From an uncultured Olsenella sp. (GTDB lineage: Bacteria; Actinomycetota; Coriobacteriia; Coriobacteriales; Atopobiaceae): a stretch of 32,339 bases of DNA. Every line of letters starts with the position of its first letter. Position 1 is the stretch's first letter. The stretch lies in NCBI GenBank assembly GCA_900316105.1, contig ONBR01000019.1, positions 1 to 32,339 on the forward strand, written 5' to 3'. Positions 22,734 through 29,733 of the stretch are shown piece after piece. Below the pieces are notes generated by a model. It saw only the letters and a program-made list of their open reading frames with translations, searched no databases and was not told where the DNA came from. The translations under genes and the position numbers were made by a program.

Positions 22734-23729
22734 ATGCGCACGCCAAAGAAGACCATCATCGCGAGCATCATGACAGCAACGCTGGCCGTGGCCGCCCTGA
22801 CCGGTTGCGACGCCGTTGGCCAGAAGGTCACCGGCGTCCTAGACCGCATTCCCTTCCTGTCTGACTCCTCGACGGCCTCCACGGACTCCAGGGATTCGAC
22901 CGACGCGAGCTCGATTCTCACCCCAGACAAGCACCAGGCGGTCGACGACTCCGTCCTCATCACTCCCGGAACCCTGACCGTGGGAGTCAACCCCAACGTC
23001 TCGGGTGTGCCCCTGAGCTGTGTTGAGGACGGCAAGCTCGTCGGTATGGACATCGACCTGGGCTCCGCCCTGGCAGACGACATGGGCCTGAAGGTCAAGT
23101 TCGTGGTCGTCGACGGCACGGCAGAGTCCCTGGGTACCGCCTGCGACGTCGTGATGGACCAGGCCCAGGACCCGAACGGTGCCTACAAGCTGTCAGACGT
23201 CTACGGCCAGAGTGCCGTGGCCGTCTTTCACAAGGGCGACATGGGTGTGGCAAAGGTCGAGGACCTCTCGTCCAAGAACGTCGCCGTCCAGACGGGCTCC
23301 GTGCCAGAGTCGACCCTGGATCAGACTGGCCTCACGGTGAACAAGAAGGGCTACAGCACCCTCAACGACGCCTTCGCTGACCTGGACAAGGGGGCAGTGG
23401 ACTTTGTCCTCTGCGACGTATACGCCGGTGCCTACCTGGCCCACGTCTACGACGACATCTACTTTGCCGGCACCCTCAACGCTCCTACGGACGCGGGCGT
23501 TGCCTGCGCAAACGACAACTCGGTCCTCTCGTCCGCCGTGGCCGAGTCCCTGGGCAACATCAAGGGCAACGGCGTCTTTGACCTCCTGCGCAGCCGTTGG
23601 CTGGGCGACCTGCCCGTCCTGGACGCCACGACCCAGATCCAGAACGTCCCCGCAAAGGCGGAGCCCGCAGCTCCCGCCGAGGGAGACGCAGTCGCCCAGC
23701 CTGCCGACGCCGCCCAGCCCGCGGCATAG
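22734..23729 (+). CDS. Orphan amino-acid-type ABC transporter substrate-binding lipoprotein
   Basis: A 331-residue secreted lipoprotein: the signal sequence ends in the lipobox AALTGC (about residues 23-28). A linker rich in Ser/Thr/Asp follows, then an SBP_bac_3-like domain (about 78-300) beginning TLTVGVNPNVSGVPL with the family phrase GKLVGMDIDLGSALADDMGLKVKF. The usual ligand-binding Arg/Asp pattern is not clear enough to name a substrate. No permease or ATPase gene is adjacent, so it may serve a transporter elsewhere. The C-terminus is Ala/Pro-rich. The ATG at 22734 follows GGGGAGA. Its transcript probably starts at the promoter near 22312, placing the structured RNA in its leader unless the RNA is separately ended. 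Confidence 0.85.
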   Translation: MRTPKKTIIASIMTATLAVAALTGCDAVGQKVTGVLDRIPFLSDSSTASTDSRDSTDASSILTPDKHQAVDDSVLITPGTLTVGVNPNVSGVPLSCVEDGKLVGMDIDLGSALADDMGLKVKFVVVDGTAESLGTACDVVMDQAQDPNGAYKLSDVYGQSAVAVFHKGDMGVAKVEDLSSKNVAVQTGSVPESTLDQTGLTVNKKGYSTLNDAFADLDKGAVDFVLCDVYAGAYLAHVYDDIYFAGTLNAPTDAGVACANDNSVLSSAVAESLGNIKGNGVFDLLRSRWLGDLPVLDATTQIQNVPAKAEPAAPAEGDAVAQPADAAQPAA

Positions 23730-23776
23730 CACAGCTTCGCGCTCCTTGCAATTTCCCGCGCCCCGTACCGCCCGCC

Positions 23777-23909
23777 GTGCCACGAAAGGGGCTACCCCCC
23801 AGGCCGCGCCCTGTGCCGCGTGACCCCCCAGGCCGCGCCCTGTGCCGCGTGACCCCCCAGGCCGCGCCCTGTGCCGCGTGACCCCCCAGGCCGCGCCCTG
23901 TGCCGCGTG
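23777..23909. repeat. Four 29-bp tandem repeats seeded by an intergenic palindrome
   Basis: Four copies of a 29-bp unit starting CCCCCCAGGCCGCGCCC lie head to tail from 23795 to 23909 and are essentially identical, so the expansion is recent. The first copy runs on from GTGCCACGAAAGGGGCTA (23777-23794), the same phrase as the repeat in the tatD end. The tandem seems to have grown out of a member of that family. It separates the lipoprotein gene from the hpf leader. Confidence 0.9.
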
Positions 23910-23944
23910 CCGTCTCCGTTTGGCGCGCCTGACTTTACGTTTGG

Positions 23945-24222
23945 GAAACGTCTGACACGTTTCGTGTCTCCCCGTCGAAACGCTGGGGTAGGATTGGATA
24001 ATCCTGATCGGGATGGCAGTCCCCTCGCGGATGGGGTGGCGACCTCGCCTGCGCGGGCATCAGATCAGGCTCCTAATGGTATCGGGGTTGTCTTTCCTGC
24101 GATGCCGTACACCTTTCGGTGAGCGGGAATTCCCCGCGGCAGGGATTTCCCCCTTTGAGGAAGGGGTAGGTAAGCAGTACAGGCTCTCCGATGGAGTTCA
24201 AACGCAACGCAAGGAGGTACTG
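23945..24222 (+). promoter_or_regulatory. hpf upstream region with palindrome, promoter-like hexamer and hairpins
   Basis: GAAACGT-CTGAC-ACGTTTC (23945-23963) is a perfect inverted repeat, overlapped by GACAC-gtttc-GTGTC. GATAAT (about 23997-24002) in GGATTGGATAATCC could be a -10 box. The transcript would then hold CCTGATC (24003) pairing with GATCAGG (24064) and a GCGGGAATTCCCCGC hairpin before the strong AAGGAGG ribosome site of hpf. The region is 300 bp without coding sequence and looks like a regulated leader, fitting stress- or growth-phase control of hibernation. Confidence 0.4.
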
Positions 24223-24825
24223 ATGGTAGACATTAAGATTTCGGGTCGTAAGGTTTCCATCACCGATGGCATGCGCGATCACGTGAACGAAAAGATTGGC
24301 GACGCGCTCAAGGTATTTGACATTAGGCCCATGAGCTGCGACGTTGTGCTGCGTGTAGGCATGAACCGCTCCAACCCGGATCGCAAGACCTGCGAGGTCA
24401 CGGTCTTTGTCCGCAACAACGTGGTGCGCGTCGAGGCCTCAAGCGACGACATGTACTCCGCCATTGACGACGCAGCGGACAAGGTCACCCGTCAGCTGAG
24501 GAAGTACAAGACCCGCGTGGTCGACCGCAGGCACAACACCACTGACACCATCCGCACTGCCGACGCCGGCAAGCCCCTGTCCGAGAAGGACCTGAGCGAC
24601 CTGATCGAGCCCAAGGACGACGATGACAACCTGCTGGTGCGCGAGAAGTTCATCGAGCTCACGCCCATGACCGAGGAGGAGGCCCTGGTAGAGACCGACC
24701 TTCTGGGTCACGACTTCTACGTCTTCGAAAACTCCGTGACGGGTCTCGTCAACGTCATCTATCACCGCCATAATGGTGGCTATGGCATCATCAAGCCCAA
24801 GATTGAAACCGAGGACGAAGCCTAG
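24223..24825 (+). CDS. hpf: Long-form ribosome hibernation-promoting factor
   Basis: A 200-residue long HPF (RaiA/YvyD type). The N-terminal S30AE domain (about 1-105) sits in the tRNA/mRNA channel of the 30S subunit. The C-terminal domain (about 140-195, FIELTPMTEEEALVETDLLG then NVIYHRHNGGYGIIKP) dimerises to join two 70S ribosomes into inactive 100S particles. An acidic linker (LIEPKDDDDN) joins them. The ATG at 24223 follows a perfect AAGGAGG. degV starts 12 bp after the stop, so they form an operon. secA, the frequent neighbour of hpf, is not in the window. Confidence 0.95.
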   Translation: MVDIKISGRKVSITDGMRDHVNEKIGDALKVFDIRPMSCDVVLRVGMNRSNPDRKTCEVTVFVRNNVVRVEASSDDMYSAIDDAADKVTRQLRKYKTRVVDRRHNTTDTIRTADAGKPLSEKDLSDLIEPKDDDDNLLVREKFIELTPMTEEEALVETDLLGHDFYVFENSVTGLVNVIYHRHNGGYGIIKPKIETEDEA

Positions 24826-24837
24826 TCAGGAGAGTTC

Positions 24838-25884
24838 ATGTCCAAAGAGCCTAAGGAAAAGGATAAGGGACAGGACGAGGACATAGCTTCAAAGGACGCC
24901 CCGGCCGACGTGCAGAACGTCGGCCGGGCGTACATTCAGAAGCGAAACGTCCGCATCATCGTCGATTCCACGGCAGACTACGCACCTGAGGTGGCGCGTC
25001 AGCTTGGCGTGGAGGTCATTCCCTTCACCTACATCACGCCCGACGGGGAGCAGGTAGACGACCTGTGGGCCTCGCATGACCCGCACGAGTTCTACGAGAC
25101 CATGCGCCAGAACCCAGACGTGTACTACACCACCAGCGCCGTCACGCCCGGCCGCTACTACGAGCACTTCGAGAGGGCGGCCCAGGACGGCATGCCCACG
25201 ATCTACATGGGCCTACCCGCGGGCCTCTCGTCGTCCATCGACTCCGCCCGCCAGGCGGCTGACATGATTCGCGAGAAGTACCCGGACTTCGAGCTCTACA
25301 TCTTGGACAACTGCTGCGACTCCGCCTGTGGCGAGCTTCTGGCCATCGAGGTCGTGCACCAGGCCTCCCTGGGCATGTCCGCGGAGGAGCTTTATGCCTG
25401 GGCCACCGACGCCCGTTACTTCGTCCACGGCTACTTCACCCTGGACAACTTCAACGCCCTGGCGGCAGGCGGCCGCATCCCGCCCGCTGCGGCCAACGTG
25501 GGCGGAAAGCTGGACATAAAGCCCGAGCTCTCCTTTGACCTCAACGGCTCGTTGACCCTGCGCGGCATGTGCCGCGGTCGCAAGAAGGCCCTCAAGGCCA
25601 TCCTGCAGGACTTCAGGGAGAACTACTCCCACGACCGCTCCCTGCCCCTGGCCATCGTCTCCACCGATGCCGAGAAGGACGCTGACTGGCTGGAGAAGGA
25701 GGTCCGCAAGGAGAACGGCTGCGAGGACCTGACGATCATCCGCAGCCAGGTTTCGCCCATCCTGGGCAGCCACGTCGGTCCCGGCATGGTGGCCCTGATC
25801 TTCTGGGGAACCGACCGCCGCGAGAAGCTCTCACTGACCGATCGCATCACGCGCAAGGTCCGCAAGAAGTCCGCCTCGCACTAG
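24838..25884 (+). CDS. DegV-family fatty-acid-binding protein
   Basis: A 348-residue cytoplasmic DegV protein. Relatives bind fatty acids and hand them to fatty acid kinase FakA for incorporation into phospholipids. The core starts after about 35 charged residues with VRIIVDSTADYAPEVARQLG. The lipid-head-group loop TTSAVTPGRYYEHF replaces the more common TSQPSP form. The later blocks LAAGGRIPPAAANVGGKLDI and SHVGPGMVALIFWG are family hallmarks. AGGAGA precedes the start. It follows hpf closely, and a strong hairpin with TTTTT ends the pair. No fakA gene is nearby. Confidence 0.92.
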   Translation: MSKEPKEKDKGQDEDIASKDAPADVQNVGRAYIQKRNVRIIVDSTADYAPEVARQLGVEVIPFTYITPDGEQVDDLWASHDPHEFYETMRQNPDVYYTTSAVTPGRYYEHFERAAQDGMPTIYMGLPAGLSSSIDSARQAADMIREKYPDFELYILDNCCDSACGELLAIEVVHQASLGMSAEELYAWATDARYFVHGYFTLDNFNALAAGGRIPPAAANVGGKLDIKPELSFDLNGSLTLRGMCRGRKKALKAILQDFRENYSHDRSLPLAIVSTDAEKDADWLEKEVRKENGCEDLTIIRSQVSPILGSHVGPGMVALIFWGTDRREKLSLTDRITRKVRKKSASH

Positions 25885-25905
25885 TCCGCGATACCGCATC
25901 GTTCG

Positions 25906-25967
25906 CGCCACTTGGGGGTAACCCCCCAAGTGGCGTTTTTGCCACTTAAGGGGCTACCCCCAAGTGG
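25906..25967 (+). terminator. Terminator of hpf-degV built from an intergenic palindromic repeat
   Basis: CGCCACTTGGGGG (25906-25918) pairs with CCCCCAAGTGGCG (25923-25935) and is followed by TTTTT, a textbook Rho-independent terminator. A second, looser copy GCCACTTaaGGGG...CCCCaAGTGGC follows at 25941-25967. Both belong to the GCCACTTGGGGG family found at 16264-16378, 20172-20257 and 23777-23800. Confidence 0.85.
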
Positions 25968-25975
25968 CGGGACAT

Positions 25976-26024
25976 CGAAAGTATTAAAATCTGTACTTTC
26001 GGGCATATTCATAAAGATATATGC
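25976..26024 (+). promoter_or_regulatory. AT-rich promoter region with two inverted repeats
   Basis: CGAAAGTA (25976-25983) is inverted as TACTTTCG (25994-26001), and GCATAT (26003-26008) as ATATGC (26019-26024). The stretch is far more AT-rich than its surroundings and lies 43-91 bp upstream of the dehydrogenase start. Spacers of 10 bp in both repeats suit dimeric regulators. The exact promoter hexamers are not clear. Confidence 0.45.
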
Positions 26025-26066
26025 AACTACGACGTGTCCGTCGGAGACACTAGGGGGATTCTTCTC

Positions 26067-27071
26067 ATGCCTACCAGGCCCATCCGCAAGGTTTCGTTCA
26101 TTGGCACCGGCATCATGGGCGCCCCCATCGCGGGTCATCTCATGGACGCGGGCTATGAGCTCACGGTCTACAACCGTACCAAGGACAAGGCCCAAGCCCT
26201 CCTGGACAGGGGGGCAAAGTGGGCCCCTGACGTGCAGAGCGCTGCTCTGGGCGCCGACGTGGTCTTTACCATGGTGGGATACCCCCAGGACGTCGAGGAG
26301 GTATACCTGGAGCGCGACGGCCTGATCCGCTCCACCGCAAAGGGCGCCTGGATGGTGGACCTCACCACCAGCTCGCCCCAGCTGGCCCGCGACATCCACG
26401 ATGCCGCCGAGGTGGAGGACAAGCACGCCTTTGACTGCCCCGTCACGGGTGGCCAGCAGGGGGCCGTCGACGGTACCCTGACCCTCATGGTCGGCGCTGA
26501 CGAGAAGGACGTGGAGCCCCTGAAGCCCCTGTTGGAATCCTTCTCGTCCAAGGTCTACTACCTGGGCGGACCTGGCCGTGGCCAGACCGTCAAGCTCTGC
26601 AACCAGGTCTCCCTGGCCTTAGCCATGGTGGGCTATGCCGAGGCCCTGGCCCTGGCAGAGCGCTCCGGCGTGGACCAAGAGACCATGCTGGACGTGGTCT
26701 CGCACGGCATGGGCGGCACCACGGCAATGAGCAGGCTTGCCCCTCGCTCCCTGGCGGGAGACTTCAAGCCTGGCTTCATGGCCGAGCACCTGCGCAAGGA
26801 CCTGGGCCTGGCCCTGCAGGAGGCCGAGGACCTGGGCTTTGCCCTGCCCGCCACCGAGGCGGCAAACAGCCTCTACGACATCCTCTGCACGGTGGGCGGC
26901 TCTCGCATGGGCACCCAGGCCATCAGCCTCCTCTACCAGGACGACGAGACGGGCGCCGCCGCAGGTCTGAACTGGTCAAAGATCGACGAGCACGACCACG
27001 AGCACGACCACGAACATGACCACGAGCACGATCATCACGACCATGGGCACCACCACGCCCATGAGCACTAG
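26067..27071 (+). CDS. 3-hydroxyisobutyrate dehydrogenase-family oxidoreductase with His-rich tail
   Basis: A 334-residue NAD(P)-dependent beta-hydroxyacid dehydrogenase (family of 3-hydroxyisobutyrate dehydrogenase, tartronate semialdehyde reductase and relatives). The dinucleotide motif is FIGTGIMGAPIAGHLMDAG, the substrate loop DCPVTGGQQGAVDGTLTLMVG, and the catalytic Lys K176 lies in GPGRGQTVKLCNQ. After a normal C-terminus near 305 comes a 26-residue tail with 15 His alternating with Asp/Glu (309-334), coded by four 12-bp tandem units (26988-27035). Such tails in UreE, HypB or SlyD bind nickel or zinc. The tail is unexpected here because this family uses no metal. The ATG at 26067 has AGGGGG 9 bp upstream. 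The substrate is not predictable. Confidence 0.88.
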   Translation: MPTRPIRKVSFIGTGIMGAPIAGHLMDAGYELTVYNRTKDKAQALLDRGAKWAPDVQSAALGADVVFTMVGYPQDVEEVYLERDGLIRSTAKGAWMVDLTTSSPQLARDIHDAAEVEDKHAFDCPVTGGQQGAVDGTLTLMVGADEKDVEPLKPLLESFSSKVYYLGGPGRGQTVKLCNQVSLALAMVGYAEALALAERSGVDQETMLDVVSHGMGGTTAMSRLAPRSLAGDFKPGFMAEHLRKDLGLALQEAEDLGFALPATEAANSLYDILCTVGGSRMGTQAISLLYQDDETGAAAGLNWSKIDEHDHEHDHEHDHEHDHHDHGHHHAHEH

Positions 27072-27113
27072 CGCGCCTTAGGGCGTGCACCGCACGAAGG
27101 GAACAATCACTAC

Positions 27114-27890
27114 ATGTCAGAAAGCACCCAGAGCTCGCTCGCGGTTCTCATCGACTACGAGAACCTCGCGCTGGGCACGGGAAAAAGAAAAAAGAACGGC
27201 CGCCAGGAGCAGGGTCCGCGCCCGGACGTGAAGCGAATCCTGGAGCGCCTGGTGGACAAGGGCCGCATCACCGCAAAGCGCGCCTACTGCGACTGGCAGC
27301 GTTTCGACGATGCCATCACGCCCCTGCACGAGCTGGGCATCGAGCTCATCGAGATTCCGGACCGTGCCTACACCGGAAAGAACTCCGCCGACATCCGCCT
27401 AGCCGTGGATGCCATGGAGATGTGCCTGACCAAGGAGCACATCGACACCTTTGCCATCCTCTCGGGCGACTCGGACTTCTCGCCCCTGGTGGCAAAGCTC
27501 AAGGAGTTCGGAAAGACGGTCATCGGCGTGGGCATGAAGCAGTCCACGAGCTCGCTTTTGGCCGAGGTCTGCGACGAGTTCCTCTTTTACGAGGACATCG
27601 TCCAGTCTGGTGGCGTGCCCGACTACACGAGCAAGGTGCAGAAGGATAAATACCCCTGCTACCAGCTGCTCTTCGAGACCATAGACGCCCTGCAGGGGGA
27701 GAGCGACAGTGCCATCCTGGCCTCGCGCCTCAAGGACACGATGAAGCGCAAGCGGCCGCAGTTCAGCGAGCGCAGCTATGGCTATCGTTCGTTCTCGAAC
27801 CTGCTTCGGGAGGCTTCAAAGCTAGGATTCATTCAGATTCACCAGGACCCGCGCTCTCGCACGGTCATGGTGGATGGCTTTTGCGAATAA
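27114..27890 (+). CDS. NYN-domain ribonuclease-like protein with C-terminal LOTUS/OST-HTH domain
   Basis: A 258-residue protein. The NYN (PIN-like) nuclease domain occupies about 8-160, with acidic residues D14 (LIDYEN), D93 (NSADIRLAVDAM) and D119/D121 (LSGDSDF), the expected metal site of this RNase fold. The C-terminal part (about 180-258, YPCYQLLFETIDAL to GFIQIHQDPRSRTVMVDG) matches the helical LOTUS/OST-HTH layout, which binds RNA (G-quadruplex RNA in some cases). A role in RNA turnover or silencing is likely by family, but targets are unknown. Its stop codon overlaps the AAGGAGG of the next gene, so the two are coupled. Confidence 0.85.
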   Translation: MSESTQSSLAVLIDYENLALGTGKRKKNGRQEQGPRPDVKRILERLVDKGRITAKRAYCDWQRFDDAITPLHELGIELIEIPDRAYTGKNSADIRLAVDAMEMCLTKEHIDTFAILSGDSDFSPLVAKLKEFGKTVIGVGMKQSTSSLLAEVCDEFLFYEDIVQSGGVPDYTSKVQKDKYPCYQLLFETIDALQGESDSAILASRLKDTMKRKRPQFSERSYGYRSFSNLLREASKLGFIQIHQDPRSRTVMVDGFCE

Positions 27891-27899
27891 GGAGGATGC

Positions 27900-28478
27900 A
27901 TGGCGGTTATCAACATCAAGGACCAGAGTCTGGAGGACCTGACCAGCGAGTTGGACGGCACGAGGCGTAGGCTTCGTCAGGAGGCTGCGACGGAGATCGC
28001 CCGCCGTGCAAAGGAGGGGGATCCCAACGACCTCTTTGACTACGCGGGCGATATCATCGACGGCCTGGAGAGGCCCGAGGCCCAGACGCGCTGGGAGCTC
28101 TTGGACGCCCTGTCCGAGATGGCAAAGATCGACCCTGGCTGCATCGAGGAGGCCTTCGAGGGTGCGGAGATGTCCCTCTTTGACGAGGACTCCTCCATCG
28201 TGCGCCTGGCTGCCTTCAAATTCCTGTCGGTGTGGGGCGCATCCTCGTCCGATCGTTCCGATAGGGTCTGGAAGATCCTGGACGAGGCGGTCCAGTGCTA
28301 TCACGGCGACCACGAGTACCGCGACATGCTGGAGTGCCTGAGGAGGTTTGCCGAGGGCCAGATCTCGGACCTGGTGGCGGACTCCCTGCGCGACCGCGTG
28401 AGCTTTGACGCGCAGAGCGGCCAAGGCTACATCAAGGCCTACTCCAAGGAGATCATCGAGACCCTGGACAAGCGCTAG
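27900..28478 (+). CDS. Small helical (HEAT-like) protein coupled to the NYN ribonuclease gene
   Basis: A 192-residue soluble protein, predicted almost all-helical, with repeated pairs of amphipathic helices (RRRLRQEAATEIARRAKEGD, ELLDALSEMAKID, IVRLAAFKFLSVWG, EYRDMLECLRRFAEGQ). The pattern resembles HEAT/armadillo repeats, used for protein binding, but I do not recognise a named family. AAGGAGG spans the NYN stop codon, so the two proteins are made together and may form a complex (inference). Confidence 0.75.
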   Translation: MAVINIKDQSLEDLTSELDGTRRRLRQEAATEIARRAKEGDPNDLFDYAGDIIDGLERPEAQTRWELLDALSEMAKIDPGCIEEAFEGAEMSLFDEDSSIVRLAAFKFLSVWGASSSDRSDRVWKILDEAVQCYHGDHEYRDMLECLRRFAEGQISDLVADSLRDRVSFDAQSGQGYIKAYSKEIIETLDKR

Positions 28479-28646
28479 GCACGCTCGGGCAGGTGCCAGT
28501 CCCACGTCCGGACAGGCGCTCGTCCCACACAAAGTGCCCTTGCTGGGGAAATGCCCCGCTCCTGCGTGAGTGCGTCGGCATTTTGGCACATAATAGACAG
28601 GCATCGAACTCACGCACCGAAACATGCACTACGGGAGGTTTCCATC

Positions 28647-29552
28647 GTGGTAGACGAAAAGGACAAGACTAAGGTGACCAAGAAGAAGGCCGCCAAGGCA
28701 AAGAAGGTCCACACCGGCATTCCCACGCCCGTGTGGATTCTGATCGTGGTACTGGCCCTGGCCGTCGGCACCGCCTGCGGTTACTTTGTGCTGCACGGCA
28801 TCGTTGGCAGCTCTCTGGCCGGCACCGTCAACGGCAAGACCACCGTTACCGAGGGCGAGCTGGACACCGCCATGGGCTCCTACACCTACAACGGTCAGAC
28901 AAAGACGGTCACCGTTCGCCAGGTCATCGAGGCCAGCTCTTCCCTGGATGCCGCAAAGAACAGCGACGGCACCTACAACGTGCCCGCCACCGACGGCGTG
29001 ATTTCCGTCGCCCGCCAGGAGATCCTGATGAAGATCTGCGACGACAAGGGCATCACCGTCAGCGACGACGACGTGAAGGCCTACGCCGAGCAGTACGCCG
29101 GCAGCTCCGACTTTGCCACCATCGCCTCCAACTACGGCATCAGCGAGGATGCCGTGAAGCAGCAGGTCACCGACGCGGCAAAGCTCTCCAAGCTCCGTGA
29201 CTCCGTGGTCACCACCCAGGTGCCCACCCAGCCCACCGCTCCCTCCGCCCCCGCTGACGGCAACAACGACGCCGAGACCCAGGACTACGCCACCTACATC
29301 ATCAACCTTGCTGGCGACCAGTGGGACAAGGACGCCAACGCCTGGAAGGACTCCTCCAGCACCTACGCAACGGCCCTGGCCGACTACAAGGTGACTAACG
29401 AGGGCGCCTCCTACGCCGCCGCGCAGGCTGCCTACTACGTGGCCTACCAGCAGTACCAGGTGGAGTACCAGAACTACTCCAAGGAGTGGACCGGCTTCGT
29501 GAATGGCGAGCTCTCCAAGGCCAACGTGACGCTGAACACCCTGGGCGCATAG
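28647..29552 (+). CDS. Membrane-anchored SurA_N-like chaperone domain protein
   Basis: A 301-residue protein with a Lys-rich cytoplasmic N-terminus (about 1-23), one membrane segment (VWILIVVLALAVGTACGYFV, about 27-46) and an extracytoplasmic part. The latter starts with AGTVNGKTTVTEGELDTAM and continues with ILMKICDDKGITVSDDDVKA, the pattern of the SurA/PrsA N-terminal peptide-binding domain. The peptidyl-prolyl isomerase domain is absent. Instead the C-terminus is Tyr/Gln/Ala-rich. It probably assists folding of exported proteins. GTG at 28647 is preferred because GGGAGG lies 8 bp upstream and the Lys-rich start fits the inside-positive rule. A good terminator follows. Confidence 0.78.
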   Translation: MVDEKDKTKVTKKKAAKAKKVHTGIPTPVWILIVVLALAVGTACGYFVLHGIVGSSLAGTVNGKTTVTEGELDTAMGSYTYNGQTKTVTVRQVIEASSSLDAAKNSDGTYNVPATDGVISVARQEILMKICDDKGITVSDDDVKAYAEQYAGSSDFATIASNYGISEDAVKQQVTDAAKLSKLRDSVVTTQVPTQPTAPSAPADGNNDAETQDYATYIINLAGDQWDKDANAWKDSSSTYATALADYKVTNEGASYAAAQAAYYVAYQQYQVEYQNYSKEWTGFVNGELSKANVTLNTLGA

Positions 29553-29584
29553 TCTCGTCCGCGGGGATAGCGACTGCGTGTGTG

Positions 29585-29617
29585 GGCCGCCGGGCGTCTT
29601 GCTCGGCGGCCTTTCTT
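29585..29617 (+). terminator. Rho-independent terminator
   Basis: GGCCGCCG (29585-29592) pairs with CGGCGGCC (29604-29611) around an 11-base loop and is followed by TTTCTTGT. It ends the SurA-like gene. Confidence 0.8.
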
Positions 29618-29634
29618 GTATTGATGGTGTCTAA

Positions 29635-29714
29635 TCGGGGGTTGTCTGAACGGGGCTAGCCCCCCTTTAGTGCGAGCCCTGTGCTAAAGGGGCAGCCCTG
29701 ATCAGACAGCCCGA
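29635..29714 (+). repeat. Long imperfect leader hairpin upstream of the TudS-PNP gene
   Basis: Four helices stack in order: TCGGG/CCCGA, TGTCTGA (29643-29649)/TCAGACA (29702-29708), GGGCT/AGCCC and CCCCTTTAG (29662-29670)/CTAAAGGGG (29684-29692), closing a 13-base loop. It ends 19 bp before the start codon and just upstream of the AGGAAGG ribosome site. Its GGGGCTAGCCCCCC core recalls the intergenic repeats and the 12181-12240 hairpin. It may be an element copy, a leader structure or both. Confidence 0.6.
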
Positions 29715-29733
29715 CTATCAGGAAGGATTCACC

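Noticed and set aside
26988..27035. 12-bp tandem repeats as a regulatory or CRISPR-like element
   Set aside because: They stay in frame and encode the His-rich tail of the dehydrogenase, so they are treated as coding sequence.
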